Source: Agrococcus jejuensis (GTDB lineage: Bacteria; Actinomycetota; Actinomycetes; Actinomycetales; Microbacteriaceae). From it: 64,000 bases of DNA. Below are positions 1 through 12,024 of this stretch, one piece after another. Within the stretch, counting starts at the first letter, position 1, and each line of letters begins with the position of its first letter. The position numbers and the translations under genes were made by a program. The notes below the pieces were generated by a model that was not told the origin of the DNA, made no database searches, and was given only the letters and a program-made list of their open reading frames with translations. The stretch is from positions 1 through 64,000 of the forward strand of contig NZ_LT629695.1 in the NCBI RefSeq assembly GCF_900099705.1. Direction: 5' to 3'.

Positions 1-847
1 GACATCTTCCAGCCGATCTACGCCGCGACGAGCGGCATCGACGGCCGCGTGTCGATCGAGGTGTCGCCGAACCTCGCGTTCGACACCGAGGGCACGGTCG
101 CGGAGGCCAAGGAGCTGCACGAGCGCGTCGCCAAGGAGAATGTGCTCATCAAGATCCCCGCGACGAAGCAGGGCCTCGAGGCCATCGCCGCGACGATCGG
201 CGCCGGCATCAGCGTCAACGTCACGCTGATCTTCTCGCTCGACCGCTACCGCGACGTCATCAACGCCTACCTCACGGGCCTCGAGCGCGCGCAGCAGGCG
301 GGCCACGACTCTCGACGATCCACTCGGTCGCCTCGTTCTTCGTGTCGCGCGTCGACACCGAGATCGACAAGCGCCTCGACGCGATCGGCACCGAGGAGGC
401 CACGGCGCTCAAGTCGAAGGCGGGCGTCGCGAACGCGCGCCTCGCCTACGGCGTCTGGCAGGAGGCGTCTCGTCGGAGCGCGCGCAGACGCTGCTCGCCG
501 CCGGCGCCAACGCGCAGCGCGCGCTGTGGGCCTCGACGGGCGTCAAGGACCCGTCGCTGCCCGACACGCTGTACGTCACGGAGCTCGCAGCGCCCGAGAC
601 CGTCAACACGATGCCCGAGAAGACGCTCGAGGCGCTCGCCGACCACGGCGTCGTGACGGGCGACGAGATCACGGCCAACGTCGAGTCCGCACAGGGCGTG
701 CTCGACGCCGTCGAGGCGCAGGGCGTCTCGTACGTCGAGGTCACCGAGCTGCTCGAGCGCGAGGGCGTCGACAAGTTCATCGCCTCGTGGGACGAGCTCG
801 TCGAGACCGTCCGCGGCCAGCTCGCGCAGGCGGGAGGTGCGGCATGA
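1..847 (+). CDS. tal: Transaldolase, 5' partial, frame broken twice
   Basis: Transaldolase moves a dihydroxyacetone unit between sugar phosphates in the non-oxidative pentose phosphate pathway. The gene enters the window already in frame 1 and shows the family block [12 protein letters not shown] followed by [14 protein letters not shown], whose Lys is the expected Schiff-base residue. The frame shifts by -1 near 310 ([13 protein letters not shown] continues in frame 3) and again by -1 near 467 ([13 protein letters not shown] continues in frame 2), then runs to the TGA at 845-847. Each shift is explained by one lost base in a short C or G run, so I infer sequencing error rather than decay. 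The stop overlaps the pgi start as ATGA. Confidence 0.9.
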
Positions 848-2429
848 GCTTCGTGCTCCACGCCACCGGCGCCGCGCAGGAGGCCATCGACCGCGTCGTG
901 CCGCAGCTCGTGGCCGACGGCGTCGCGGGCCGCATCGCCGCGAAGGACTCGACGCTCTGGGGCGAGGCCGCCGAGGCCGAGGCATCGAAGCGCCTCGGCT
1001 GGATCGACGCCGCCTCGAACACGCGCGGCCTCGTCGACGACGTGCTCGAGCTCAAGGCCGACCTGGCGGCGAAGGGCGTCGACCGCTTCGCCCTCGCTGG
1101 CATGGGCGGCTCGTCGCTCGCGCCCGAGGTCATCACGCGCACGTTCGGCGTGCACCTCACGGTGCTCGACTCGACCGAGCCCGGCCAGGTGCTCACGGCC
1201 CTGCGCGACGAGCTCGAGCGCACCGCGATCGTCGTCTCGTCGAAGTCGGGCTCGACGCTCGAGACCGACTCCGCGAAGCGCGTCTTCGAGCAGTGGTACC
1301 GCGAGGCGGGCATCGACCCGACCGAGCGCATCATCGTCGTGACCGACCCGGGCAGCCCGCTCGACGGCGCCGCGCGCGCGGCGGGCTACCGCGTCTTCAA
1401 CGCCGACCCGAACGTCGGTGGCCGCTACTCGGCGCTCACGGCCTTCGGCATCGTCCCGTCGGCCCTCGCGGGCGTCGACGTCGCCGAGCTGCTCGACGAG
1501 GCGGAGGCGGCCCTGCCGCTCGTCTCGGAGGACGACGAGTCGAACCCGGGCCTCCAGCTCGGCGCCGTGCTCGCCGGCACGAAGCCGCTCAAGGACTACA
1601 TCGGGATCGTCGCCGACGGCACGCACATCGTCGGCTTCGCCGACTGGGCCGAGCAGCTCATCGCCGAGTCGACGGGCAAGCAGGGCACGGGCGTGCTGCC
1701 CGTGGTGCTCGACGTCGACGCAGCCGAGCTCGGCGAGGACCTCGCCGACCTGCAGGTCATCCGCGTCGTCGGCTCGCGCGCCGAGGCGCGCGAGGTCGCT
1801 GCCGGCGAGGTCGAGGTCGCCGGCACGCTCGGCGCCCAGCTGCTGGTGTGGGAGTTCGCGACGGCCGTCGCCGGACGCCTGCTCGGCATCGACCCGTTCG
1901 ACCAGCCCGACGTCGAGTCGGCCAAGGACGCGCGCGAGGCCTGCTGGAGGACCTCGCCCCCGGCGCCCGCGACGGTCGTCGACGGCTCGATCGAGCTGCG
2001 CGGCTCCGTCTCGGGCGACACGCTCGAGTCGTCGCTCGACGCGCTGCTCGCCGCGATCCCCGCCGACGGCTACCTCGCGGTGCACACGTACCTCGACCGC
2101 CTCGGCGAGGAGCGATTCGCGACGCTCCGCGACCTGCTCGCGGCACGCACGCAGCGCCCCGTCACGTTCGGCTGGGGTCCGCGCTTCCTGCACTCGACCG
2201 GCCAGTACCACAAGGGCGGCAAGCCCGTGGGCGTGTTCCTGCAGATCCTCGGCACCCCGCCGAGGACCTCGAGATCCCCGAGCGCCCGTTCACGTTCGGC
2301 CAGCTGCTGCAGGCGCAGGCTGGCGGCGACGCCGCCGTGCTCGCGGGCCACGACCGCCCCGTGCTCACGCTGACGCTGACCGACCTCGACGACGGGTACC
2401 GCCGCCTGGCCACCGCAGCCGCCGCATGA
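844..2429 (+). CDS. pgi: Glucose-6-phosphate isomerase, frame disrupted near the 3' end
   Basis: Interconverts glucose-6-phosphate and fructose-6-phosphate in the cytoplasm. The start ATG at 844 overlaps the tal stop. Sugar-phosphate isomerase features are clear: [21 protein letters not shown], then [17 protein letters not shown] and [10 protein letters not shown]. The reconstructed length of about 528 residues is normal for the actinobacterial form. A -1 shift near 2262, in a run of four C where five are expected, moves the end ([18 protein letters not shown]) to frame 3 and the stop at 2429. Between about 1935 and 1960 a pair of compensating indels probably garbles [14 protein letters not shown], because neighbouring frame 3 reads GLLEDLAP as the family would. 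Both look like homopolymer errors. Confidence 0.9.
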
Positions 2430-3955
2430 GCGCCGGCGGGCTGGTCGAATCCGCTGCGCGACGCGTCGGACCTCCGTCTGACGCGCATCCCCGAGCCGAA
2501 CGCGCTCGTGCTGTTCGGCGTCACGGGCGACCTCGCGCAGAAGAAGCTGCTGCCGGCGATCTACGACCTCGCCAACCGCGGCCTGCTGCCGCCCGGCTTC
2601 TCGCTCGTCGGCTACGGCCGTCGCGAGTGGGATGCCGAGGCGTTCCGCGGCGTCGTCGAGAAGGCCGTGCGCGCCCACGCGCGCACGCCCTTCCGCGAGG
2701 ACGTGTTCGCGCAGCTCGCCGAGGGCTTCCGCTTCGTGCAGGGAGACTTCGACGACGACGCGGCGTTCGACCGGCTCGCCGAGACGCTCCGCGAGCTCGA
2801 CGACGCGCGCGGCACCATGGGCAACTACGCCTTCTACCTGTCGATCCCGCCGGGCAGTTCCCGGTCGTGACGCAGCAGCTGAAGCGCTCGGGCGTCGCGA
2901 CGAGCGACGAGTCGTGGCGCCGCGTCGTCATCGAGAAGCCGTTCGGCCACGACCTCGCCTCGGCGAGGGACCTCGCGTCGGTCGTCGACTCGGTCTTCCC
3001 GCCCGACAGCGTTCCGCATCGACCACTACCTCGGCAAGGAGACGGTCCAGAACATCCTCGCCCTCAGGTTCGCGAACAACCTGTGGGAGCCGATCTGGAA
3101 CGCCAACTACATCGACCACGTGCAGATCACGATGGCCGAGGACATCGGCGTGGGTGGCCGTGCGGGCTACTACGACGGCATCGGCGCCGCGCGCGACGTC
3201 ATCCAGAACCACCTGCTGCAGCTCTTCGCCCTCACGGCGATGGAGGAGCCGGTGTCGTTCGACGCCGTCGACCTGCGCACCGAGAAGGAGAAGGTGCTCT
3301 CGGCCGCCCGCATCCCGGGCGACCTGGACGCCTCGACCGCACGCGGCCAGTACGCGGGCGGCTGGCAGGGCGGCACGCAGGTGACGGGCTTCCTCGACGA
3401 GGACGGCATGGCAGAGGACTCGGCCACCGAGACCTACGCCGCCATCACGCTCGAGGTCGACAACCGCCGCTGGCGGGCGTGCCCTTCTACCTGCGCGCCG
3501 GCAAGCGCCTCGGCCGACGCGTCACCGAGATCGCGATCGTCTTCAAGCGCGCGTCGCAGTACCTGTTCCCCGAGACGGCGACGCAGTCGATGGGCGAGAA
3601 CGCCCTCGTCATCCGCGTGCAGCCCGACGAGGGCACCTCGCTGCGCTTCGGCTCGAAGGTGCCGGGATCCGGCATGCACGTGCGCGACGTCACGATGGAC
3701 TTCGGCTACGGCCACGCGTTCACCGAGGAGTCGCCCGAGGCGTACGAGCGCCTCATCCTCGACGTGCTGCTCGGCGACCCGCCCCTGTTCCCGCAGGCGC
3801 GCGAGGTCGAGCTGTCGTGGGCGATCCTCGACCCCGTCGAGGAGCACTGGGCCGCCGTCGGCAGCCCGCTCGAGCAGTACGCACCGGGCTCCTGGGGGCC
3901 CGCGAGCGCCGACGCCATGCTGCGTCGCACCAACAGGCATTGGAGGCGCCCGTGA
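2426..3955 (+). CDS. zwf: Glucose-6-phosphate dehydrogenase, frame broken several times
   Basis: Oxidises glucose-6-phosphate with NADP+, the first step of the oxidative pentose phosphate pathway. The dinucleotide motif FGVTGDLAQKKLLPA lies near the N-terminus, and the active-site block RIDHYLGKETVQN follows in a different frame. The product must be stitched from frame 2 (ATG at 2426), frame 3 (from about 2433), frame 2 (from about 2854), frame 3 (from about 3011) and frame 2 again (from about 3474) to the TGA at 3953. The breaks at about 2854 and 3474 fit single lost bases in CC or GGG runs. The stitched protein matches the family along its length, so the gene is probably intact in the organism. 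The ATG overlaps the pgi stop, and the zwf TGA overlaps the opcA start as GTGA. Confidence 0.9.
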   Translation: MSAGGLVESAARRVGPPSDAHPRAERARAVRRHGRPRAEEAAAGDLRPRQPRPAAARLLARRLRPSRVGCRGVPRRRREGRARPRAHALPRGRVRAARRGLPLRAGRLRRRRGVRPARRDAPRARRRARHHGQLRLLPVDPAGQFPVVTQQLKRSGVATSDESWRRVVIEKPFGHDLASARDLASVVDSVFPPDSVPHRPLPRQGDGPEHPRPQVREQPVGADLERQLHRPRADHDGRGHRRGWPCGLLRRHRRRARRHPEPPAAALRPHGDGGAGVVRRRRPAHREGEGALGRPHPGRPGRLDRTRPVRGRLAGRHAGDGLPRRGRHGRGLGHRDLRRHHARGRQPPLAGVPFYLRAGKRLGRRVTEIAIVFKRASQYLFPETATQSMGENALVIRVQPDEGTSLRFGSKVPGSGMHVRDVTMDFGYGHAFTEESPEAYERLILDVLLGDPPLFPQAREVELSWAILDPVEEHWAAVGSPLEQYAPGSWGPASADAMLRRTNRHWRRP

Positions 3956-4929
3956 TCGTCACGCTCGAGGGCACGACGACGAGCGCGATCCAGCGCCGAC
4001 TCATCGAGATCCGCGAGGAGGGCGGCGTGCTCGCCCTCGGGCGCGTGCTCACGCTCGTCATCCACACGCATCTCGGCGAGGAGGAGGACGCGATCGCGGC
4101 CGCCAACGAGGCGAGCCGCGAGCACCCCATGCGCGTGCTCGTCGTGTCGCGGTCGATCGACGAGATCGCCGCGACCGAGGAGCCGCGCCTCGACGCCGAG
4201 ATCCGCGTCGGCGGCGACGCCGGCGCCAGCGAGGTCGTGCTGCTGCAGTGCTACGGCGAGGTCGGCGCGCACCTCATCGGCGTCGTGCAGGGCCTCCTGC
4301 TGCCCGATGCGCCCGTCGTCGCGTGGTGGCCGCACCGCATGCCCGAGCACCCCGCATCCGCGCAGCTCGGCGCGCTCGCGCAGCGCCGCATCACCGACTC
4401 GGCACGCCAGGAGGACCCCCGCACGGTGCTCCGCGGCCTCGCCGAGGGCTACGAGCCCGGCGACACGGACCTCGCGTGGACGCGCGTCACGAACTGGCGC
4501 GCCCAGCTCGCGGCCGTGCTCGACCAGCCGCCGTACGAGCCCGTGATCCACGCGCGCGTCACCGGCGCGCTGCGCAGCCCGTCGGTGCACCTCATGGCGG
4601 CCTGGCTGCGCCTGCGCCTCGGCGTCGACGTCGACGTGTCGTCGCGCGCCGACGGCCCGCTCGGCTCGAGCGGCCTGTCGTCGGTCACGCTCACGCGGGC
4701 GTCGGGCGACGCGACGCTCACGCGCATCCGTCCGTCGACGGGTCTGCTGCAGATCCCCGGCCAGCCCGACCACGAGGTCGCGTTGTCGCACCGGCAGCTG
4801 CGCGACCAGCTCGCGGAGGAGCTGCGCAGGCTCGACCCCGACGAGATGTACCACCAGGTGCTCGAGGCGATCCGCATCTCGGGCACGGCGGGCACGAGCG
4901 TGCCCGCGCCCGAGGGAGGCAGCCGATGA
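3952..4929 (+). CDS. opcA: Glucose-6-phosphate dehydrogenase assembly protein OpcA
   Basis: A 325-residue OpcA, the redox-sensitive partner that assembles or activates Zwf in actinobacteria and cyanobacteria. The N-terminus LEGTTTSAIQRRLIEIREEG followed by GGVLALGRVLTLVI is typical. The WWPHRMPEHPA segment and a long acidic C-terminal helix also fit. It starts with GTG at 3952, overlapping the zwf TGA, and ends overlapping the pgl ATG, so the three products are translationally coupled. It is the only gene of this operon with no frame disruption. Confidence 0.9.
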   Translation: MIVTLEGTTTSAIQRRLIEIREEGGVLALGRVLTLVIHTHLGEEEDAIAAANEASREHPMRVLVVSRSIDEIAATEEPRLDAEIRVGGDAGASEVVLLQCYGEVGAHLIGVVQGLLLPDAPVVAWWPHRMPEHPASAQLGALAQRRITDSARQEDPRTVLRGLAEGYEPGDTDLAWTRVTNWRAQLAAVLDQPPYEPVIHARVTGALRSPSVHLMAAWLRLRLGVDVDVSSRADGPLGSSGLSSVTLTRASGDATLTRIRPSTGLLQIPGQPDHEVALSHRQLRDQLAEELRRLDPDEMYHQVLEAIRISGTAGTSVPAPEGGSR

Positions 4930-5644
4930 GTCGCGAGCTCGTGATCCACGCCGACCGCGCCGCGCTCGTCGCCGAGACCGCCGACCGCTTCGCGGCGACG
5001 ATCACGGCGGTGCTCGCCGAGCAGGACGAGTGCCACGTCGCCCTCACGGGCGGCTCCGTCGGCATCGAGCTGCTCGCCGCGCTGCGCGGTCGCGCGCTCG
5101 ACTGGGCGCGCATCCACTGCTGGTGGGGCGACGAGCGCTTCGTCGCCGCCGCCGACGGCGACCGCAACGCGCTGCAGGCGCGCGAGGCGCTGCTCGACCA
5201 CGTCGACATCCCCGCGGCGAACGTGCATGAGCTGCCCGCATCCGATGCGGGGCTCGACCTCGACGCCGCGGCGATCGCTGCGACGGCCGAGCTCGGCGAT
5301 CGCGTGCTCGACCTCGTGCTGCTGGGCATGGGACCCGACGCGCACGTCGCGTCGCTCTTCCCCGGCCACGACGGCACCGACGTCGAGGGGGCGGGCGTCA
5401 TCGCCGTGCGCGACTCCCCAAGCCGCCGCCCGAGCGCCTGAGCCTCACGTTCGACGCGCTCAACCGCGCCCCGCGCGTGTGGCTCGTCGTCGCGGGCGAC
5501 GACAAGGCGTCGGCCCTCGCCCTCGCCATGTCGACGGCCGACCGGCACGAGGTGCCCGCAGCGGGCGTGCACGGCACGCGCGAGACGCGCTACCTCGTCG
5601 ACCGCGCCGCGGCGTCGCTGCTCCCCGACGGCATGCTCGACTGA
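4926..5644 (+). CDS. pgl: 6-phosphogluconolactonase, one frameshift
   Basis: Hydrolyses 6-phosphogluconolactone, the second step of the oxidative pentose phosphate pathway. Family motifs are HVALTGGSVGIELL, WWGDERFV (the sugar-phosphate binding signature) and LLGMGPDAHVASLFPGH. At about 5418 a run of four C should be five. Before it the frame reads AVRDSP; after it frame 2 continues PPERLSLTFDALNRAPRVW to the TGA at 5642. The reconstructed protein is about 239 residues, the normal size. It is the last gene of the operon and is followed by a strong terminator. Confidence 0.87.
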
Positions 5645-5661
5645 GCACCGTCCATCCGGAC

Positions 5662-5703
5662 ACGACGAAGGCCCGCATCCAGCGGATGCGGGGCCTTCGT
5701 CGT
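5662..5703. terminator. Hairpin terminator between pgl and rbpA
   Basis: Two arms of about 19 bp (5662-5680 and 5684-5703), with one extra G in the right arm and a 3-nt loop. It lies between convergent pgl (+) and rbpA (-), so it can end transcription from both sides. Confidence 0.8.
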
Positions 5704-5718
5704 TGCGCGTGACGCGGG

Positions 5719-6078
5719 TCAGGAAGCCTGACCGCGGCGGGCGCGCAGCTTCTGCAGCGCCTCCTCGAGCAGCTGCTCCGCCTCCTCGGGCGTGCGGCGC
5801 TCCTTCACGTACGCGAGGTGCGTCTTGTAGGGCTCGGCCTTCGAGACCTGCGGGGGTGCATCCTTGTCGCGGCCGGCGGGCAGACCCGTCGACGGCGAGT
5901 CGATGACCTCGGGGATCTCGTCCTCGGGCAGGTCGGCCGCGAAGTAGCGCACCGTCTCGTTGCCCGCGGCGTCCCAGTAGGACACCGCCACGCGCTCGGC
6001 GTGGAAGCCGCGGTCCTGCTCGCCCATGGGGCCCGCGCCGACGCGCGAGCCGCGGATGGCGCTGCCGCCGGAGGCCAT
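5719..6078 (-). CDS. rbpA: RNA polymerase-binding protein RbpA
   Basis: RbpA is the actinobacterial transcription factor that binds RNA polymerase and the principal sigma factor and stabilises the open complex. The 119-residue product has the N-terminal tail MASGGSAIRGSRVGAGPMGE, the RbpA core with FHAERVAVSYWDAAGNETV (the family sometimes carries zinc ligands here; none are present), and the basic sigma-interaction region PYKTHLAYVKERR. Its ATG at 6078 overlaps the secG stop as TGATG, so it is coupled to secG. Confidence 0.93.
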   Translation of the reverse strand: MASGGSAIRGSRVGAGPMGEQDRGFHAERVAVSYWDAAGNETVRYFAADLPEDEIPEVIDSPSTGLPAGRDKDAPPQVSKAEPYKTHLAYVKERRTPEEAEQLLEEALQKLRARRGQAS

Positions 6079-6329
6079 CAGCCGGCTCCGTTGAAGCGCG
6101 TGATGACGCCGAGCACCGTGATCGACGTGATCCAGGTGAGCACGAACGTCACCGTCAGGATGTTCAGGTTGCGCTCGGCGACGCCCGACGAGCCCATCGA
6201 CGACGAGATGCCGCCGCCGAACATGTCGGACAGGCCGCCACCGCGGCCCTTGTGCAGCAGGATGAGCAGCGTCAGCAGCACCGACGTGATGCCGAGGATC
6301 ACCTGCATGATGATCTGGAGGATCTCCAC
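6078..6329 (-). CDS. secG: Preprotein translocase subunit SecG
   Basis: Small non-essential subunit of the SecYEG protein-export channel. Two transmembrane segments flank the conserved cytoplasmic stretch LLHKGRGGGLSDMFGGG. I prefer the GTG at 6329 (MEILQIIMQ...) because a GAGAGG ribosome-binding site lies 5 nt upstream; a GTG at 6335 would add two residues but leave no room for that site. A possible -10 box TAGACT (6364-6369) sits in the 78-nt gap after tpiA, so secG-rbpA may have a promoter of its own as well as read-through. Confidence 0.9.
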   Translation of the reverse strand: MEILQIIMQVILGITSVLLTLLILLHKGRGGGLSDMFGGGISSSMGSSGVAERNLNILTVTFVLTWITSITVLGVITRFNGAG

Positions 6330-6407
6330 GTTCACCTCTCGTGGGAAGTCTGGACGATCGGTCAGTCTACCGCAGTGCCGGGGTCTCCCCCGGCGCCGCG
6401 GCGCGCG

Positions 6408-7190
6408 TCACGTGCCGACGTGATGCGTGAAGCGACTGATGGCGGCGAACTCGACCGGGTCGAGGCTCGCACCGCCGACGAGCGCGCCGTCGACGTCGGG
6501 CTGGCGCATGAAGCCTGCGATGTTCGCCGACTTCACCGAGCCGCCGTAGAGGATGCGCGTCGACTCGGCTGCCTCGGCGCCGCGGACGTCGGCGATGGCG
6601 GCGCGGATCGCGGCGCACACCTCCTGCGCCTGCTCCGCCGTCGCGGCCTGGCCGGAGCCGATGGCCCACACGGGCTCGTACGCGACGACGACGTCGCCTG
6701 CGGGCAGGTCGGCGAGGATCGTGCGGATCTGCTGCACCGGCACCGCGGAGGCGCCGTGCTGCTCGAGGTCCTCGGCCGTCTCGCCGATGCAGATGACCGG
6801 CGTCACCCCGTGGCGCAGCGCTGCAGCCGACTTGCGGCCGATGAGCTCGTCGGTCTCGCCGTGGATCTGGCGACGCTCCGAGTGGCCCACGAGCACGTAC
6901 TGGCAGTCGAGACGCGCGAGGAACACGGGGCTGATCTCGCCCGTGTACGCGCCGGAGTCGTGCTCGGACACGTCCTGGCCGCCGTAGGCCAGATCGAAGC
7001 GCTCGGCCGCGACGAGCGACTGCACGCTGCGCAGGTCGGTGAAGGGCGGGAAGACCGCGACCTCCGCGTCCTTCGTGTCGTGCTTCGCGTCCTGCAGCGT
7101 CCAGGCGAGCTTCTGCACCACCCGGATCGCGTCCAGGTGGTCGAGGTTCATCTTCCAGTTGCCTGCGATGAGCGGGGTACGGGTCACCAT
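6408..7190 (-). CDS. tpiA: Triose-phosphate isomerase
   Basis: Interconverts dihydroxyacetone phosphate and glyceraldehyde-3-phosphate. The 260-residue product contains the catalytic Lys in LIAGNWKMN, the catalytic His in VLVGHSERR, the catalytic Glu in [10 protein letters not shown] and the phosphate-binding [11 protein letters not shown]. It overlaps the end of pgk by 7 nt and is the third gene of gap-pgk-tpiA. Confidence 0.96.
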   Translation of the reverse strand: MVTRTPLIAGNWKMNLDHLDAIRVVQKLAWTLQDAKHDTKDAEVAVFPPFTDLRSVQSLVAAERFDLAYGGQDVSEHDSGAYTGEISPVFLARLDCQYVLVGHSERRQIHGETDELIGRKSAAALRHGVTPVICIGETAEDLEQHGASAVPVQQIRTILADLPAGDVVVAYEPVWAIGSGQAATAEQAQEVCAAIRAAIADVRGAEAAESTRILYGGSVKSANIAGFMRQPDVDGALVGGASLDPVEFAAISRFTHHVGT

Positions 7191-8394
7191 CCGAGTGCCT
7201 CCAGTCCTGGCAGCCGCTTGCCCTCGAGGAACTCGAGGCTCGCACCGCCGCCGGTCGAGATGTGGTCGAAGTCGGAGTCTGCGAAGCCGAGCCTGCGCAC
7301 CGCGGCCGCGGAATCCCCGCCGCCGACGACTCCGAGGCCATCGACCTCGGTGAGCGCCTGCGCGACGGCCTTCGTGCCCGCTGCGAACGCCGGCATCTCG
7401 AACACGCCCATCGGGCCGTTCCAGAACACCGTGCGGGATGCCGCGATGCGGGCGGCGAAGTCTGCGGCCGTGGTCGGGCCGATGTCGAGGCCGATGCCGG
7501 CGGCGCCGAAGGCGCTCGACTCGATGGCGGAGGCTTCGACGGTCTCGTGCGCGGCGTCGGCGTCGAACGCCTCCGCGACGACGACGTCCGTCGGCAGCAC
7601 GATCTCGACGCCGGAGGCCTCGGCCTGGTGGAGGTAGCCGCGCACGGTCTCGAGCTGGTCGACCTCGAGCAGGCTCTTGCCGACGCCGTGGCCCTGGGCC
7701 GCGAGGAACGTGAAGAGCATGCCGCCACCGACGAGCAGCTGGTCGACGCGCGGCAGCAGGTGCTCGATCACGCCGAGCTTGTCGGAGACCTTCGAGCCGC
7801 CGAGCACGACCGTGTACGTGTGCTCGGGCGACTCGGTGAGGCGCGACAGCACGTCGAGCTCGCCCGCGACGAGGAGGCCGGCGGCGCTCGGCACGAGGCT
7901 CGCGACCTCGTAGACGCTCGCCTGCTTCCGGTGCACGACGCCGAAGCCGTCGGACACGAACGCGTCCGCGCCGTCGACGAGCTGCGCGGCGAAGGCCGCG
8001 CGTTCGGCCTCGTCCTTGCTCGTCTCCCGCGCGTCGAAGCGCAGGTTCTCGAGCAGCACGATGCCGCCGTCGGTCAGCGCGGCGCGCTTGGCGGCCGCAT
8101 CCTCGCCGACGGTGTCGGTCGCGAACGCGACCGGGGTGCCGAGCAGCTCGCCGAGCCGCTCGGCGACCGGCGCCAGCGAGAACGCCGGGTTCGGCGAGCC
8201 GTCCGGACGCCCGAGGTGGGACATCGCCACGACCTTCGCGCCGGCATCCAGCAGATGGCGCAGCGTCGGCACGGAGGCCGCGATGCGGCCCTCGTCGCCG
8301 ATGACGCCGTCCTTCAGCGGCACGTTGAGGTCGCACCGCACCAGCACGGTGCGGCCGGCGAGGTCCCCGAGGGACTCGAGCGTCCGGACCGGCA

Positions 8395-8395
<1 letters not shown>
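7184..8395 (-). CDS. pgk: Phosphoglycerate kinase
   Basis: Transfers phosphate from 1,3-bisphosphoglycerate to ADP in glycolysis. The 403-residue product shows [11 protein letters not shown] at the N-terminus, HLGRPDG, and the nucleotide-binding end [14 protein letters not shown] with GGGDSAAAV. The ATG at 8395 shares a base with the gap stop (TGATG). Confidence 0.96.
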
Positions 8396-10100
<1,705 letters not shown>

Positions 10101-10196
10101 GCGTGTCTCCTTCGATCGTCGATGGGCATTCGCGTACGTCTCGTACAGCGATCCTAGTCGCGCGGATGTTCCCGCGACGGGGCCTTGAGATGCGGC

Positions 10197-11162
10197 TCAG
10201 TCGAGCTCGGGGACGCTCGCCTCGGTGTCGGGGATGCCCCGATCCTCGGCCGTCTTGTCGGCGAGCGCGAGCAGGCGACGGATGCGGCCGGCGACGGCGT
10301 CCTTCGTCATCGGCGGGTCGGCGCGACGACCGAGGTCGTCGAGCGACGCGTCGCGGTGGTCGAGACGCAGGCGACCCGCGTACGCGAGGTGCTCGGGCGT
10401 CTCGTCGCCCAGGATCTCGAGGGCGCGCTCGACGCGCGCGCACGCCGCGACCGCCGCCTGCGCGCTGCGGCGCAGGTTCGCGTCGTCGAAGTTGACGAGG
10501 CGGTTCGCGTTCGCGCGCACCTCGCGCTGCTGGCGCAGCTGCATCCACGACTCGACGGTGTCGCTCGCGCCCATGGCGGAGAGCAGGCGCGAGATCGGCT
10601 CGGTGTCGCGCACGATGACGCGGTGCACGCCGCGCACCTCGCGCGACTTCGCGGGCACGCCGAGGCGCTGCGCGGCGCCGACGATGGCCATGGCCGCCTC
10701 GCTGCCCGGGCTCGCGATCTCGAGCGCCGCCGATCGGCCGGGGTCGGTGAGCGAGCCGTGCGCGAGGAACGCGCCGCGCCACACGGCGGCGAGGTCCTCG
10801 AGCGAGCCCGTCGTGAGGCGGTTCGGCAGGCCGCGCACCGGGCGACGGCGAGCGTCGAGCAGGCCCGTCTGCCGGGCGAGCGTCTCGCCCTGCGCCACGA
10901 CGCGCACGAGGTACGCGCGCTGGCGCGAGCCGCCCGAGATCACCGCGATCTCGGCACGCACCCCGTAGAGGTCGAGCAGGTCGCGTCCCAGGCGGCGCGC
11001 GATGGCGGCGGACTCGACCTCGCTCTCCACCGCCACGCGGCCGGAGATGACGTGGAGCCCGCCCGAGAAGCGCAGCAGGGAGGCGACCTCCGCTGCTCGC
11101 GCTTGCGGTCGCTGCACGCGCACGCGTGCGAGCTCCTCCTTGACGTCGTGCGTCAGGGTCAC
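10197..11162 (-). CDS. whiA: DNA-binding protein WhiA
   Basis: WhiA combines a degenerate LAGLIDADG homing-endonuclease fold with a helix-turn-helix and acts as a cell-division and sporulation regulator in actinobacteria. The 321-residue product shows [21 protein letters not shown] and a C-terminal DNA-binding part ending [19 protein letters not shown]. It starts with GTG at 11162, one nt after the rapZ stop, behind a GGGAG ribosome-binding site. The rapZ-whiA order is conserved in Gram-positive bacteria; the usual intervening yvcK homologue is absent here. Confidence 0.93.
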   Translation of the reverse strand: MTLTHDVKEELARVRVQRPQARAAEVASLLRFSGGLHVISGRVAVESEVESAAIARRLGRDLLDLYGVRAEIAVISGGSRQRAYLVRVVAQGETLARQTGLLDARRRPVRGLPNRLTTGSLEDLAAVWRGAFLAHGSLTDPGRSAALEIASPGSEAAMAIVGAAQRLGVPAKSREVRGVHRVIVRDTEPISRLLSAMGASDTVESWMQLRQQREVRANANRLVNFDDANLRRSAQAAVAACARVERALEILGDETPEHLAYAGRLRLDHRDASLDDLGRRADPPMTKDAVAGRIRRLLALADKTAEDRGIPDTEASVPELD

Positions 11163-11163
11163 G

Positions 11164-12024
11164 TCACTCCCTTCCCAGGTCTCGGTGCTGCACCGTCACC
11201 GACACGCCGGAGTCGGCGAGGCGGGCGGCGAGATGCTCGGACATCGCCACGGAGCGGTGCTTGCCGCCCGTGCATCCGATGCCGAGCACGGCGTATCGCT
11301 TGTTCTCGCGGGCGTAGCCGGCCAGGACCGGCCGGAGCGCCTCGAGGTACGCGTCGGCGAACTCCGACGCGCCCTCCTGCGCGAGCACGTAGTCACGGAC
11401 CGCCTCGTCGAGGCCCGTGTGCGACTTGAGCTCCGGCTGCCAGAACGGGTTCGGCAGGAAGCGCATGTCGGCGATGAGGTCGGCGTCCGGCGGCGTGCCG
11501 TACTTGAAGCCGAAGGAGAGCACGGTCAGGCGCACCTGATCCTCGCGGTCGCGCGAGAAGCGATCGCGCACGCGGTTCGTGAGCTCGTGGACGTTGATGT
11601 CGCTCGTGTCGAGCAGCACGTCGGCGACGTCGCGGATGCCCGAGAGGCGCGCGCGCTCGGTGCGGATGCCGTCGAGGATCGTGCCGTCGCCCTGCAGCGG
11701 ATGCGGGCGGCGCACGGCCTCGAAGCGGCGCACGAGCGTCGCGTCGGAGGCCTCGAGGTACACGACCGTGATCGGCATCTCGGTGCGGAGCGTCTCGATG
11801 AGGCGCATGGCGTCGTCGAAGAGCACGCCACCGCGCACGTCGACGACGATCGCGAGGCGCTGCAGCTGCTCGGACGCGGCGGGCACGAGATCGACGAGCT
11901 GGCGCAGCATGACGGGCGGCAGGTTGTCGACCACGTAGTAGCCGAGATCCTCGAGTGCGTTCGCGACAGTGGATCGACCAGCACCCGACATGCCGGTGAT
12001 GATGAGCACCTCGCGCGCAGTCAC
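11164..12024 (-). CDS. rapZ: RNase adapter / nucleotide-binding protein RapZ (YvcJ family)
   Basis: P-loop protein of the RapZ/YvcJ family, 286 residues, the standard length. Its P-loop at residues 11-18 reads GMSGAGRS, with Arg where the classic motif has Lys. The C-terminal signature [19 protein letters not shown] is complete. In E. coli the homologue steers RNase E toward a small RNA; the role in actinobacteria is less clear, so only the family is firm. It begins with GTG overlapping the uvrC stop (GTGA). Confidence 0.92.
   Translation of the reverse strand: MTAREVLIITGMSGAGRSTVANALEDLGYYVVDNLPPVMLRQLVDLVPAASEQLQRLAIVVDVRGGVLFDDAMRLIETLRTEMPITVVYLEASDATLVRRFEAVRRPHPLQGDGTILDGIRTERARLSGIRDVADVLLDTSDINVHELTNRVRDRFSRDREDQVRLTVLSFGFKYGTPPDADLIADMRFLPNPFWQPELKSHTGLDEAVRDYVLAQEGASEFADAYLEALRPVLAGYARENKRYAVLGIGCTGGKHRSVAMSEHLAARLADSGVSVTVQHRDLGRE

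Noticed and set aside
409..2211. Long reverse-strand open frames opposite tal-pgi and opposite most genes
   Set aside because: They are shadows caused by very high GC at third positions; their translations are rich in Arg, Ala and Asp/Glu and show no family motifs.
49..2373. A single 774-codon open frame across tal and pgi
   Set aside because: Only its first part and its second half encode real protein; the middle is Arg/Ser-rich out-of-frame translation between the tal frameshift and the pgi start.
10151..10190. SigR/SigH-type stress promoter (GGGAAC) upstream of sodA
   Set aside because: A GGGAAC occurs, but the downstream GTT element at the right spacing is missing.
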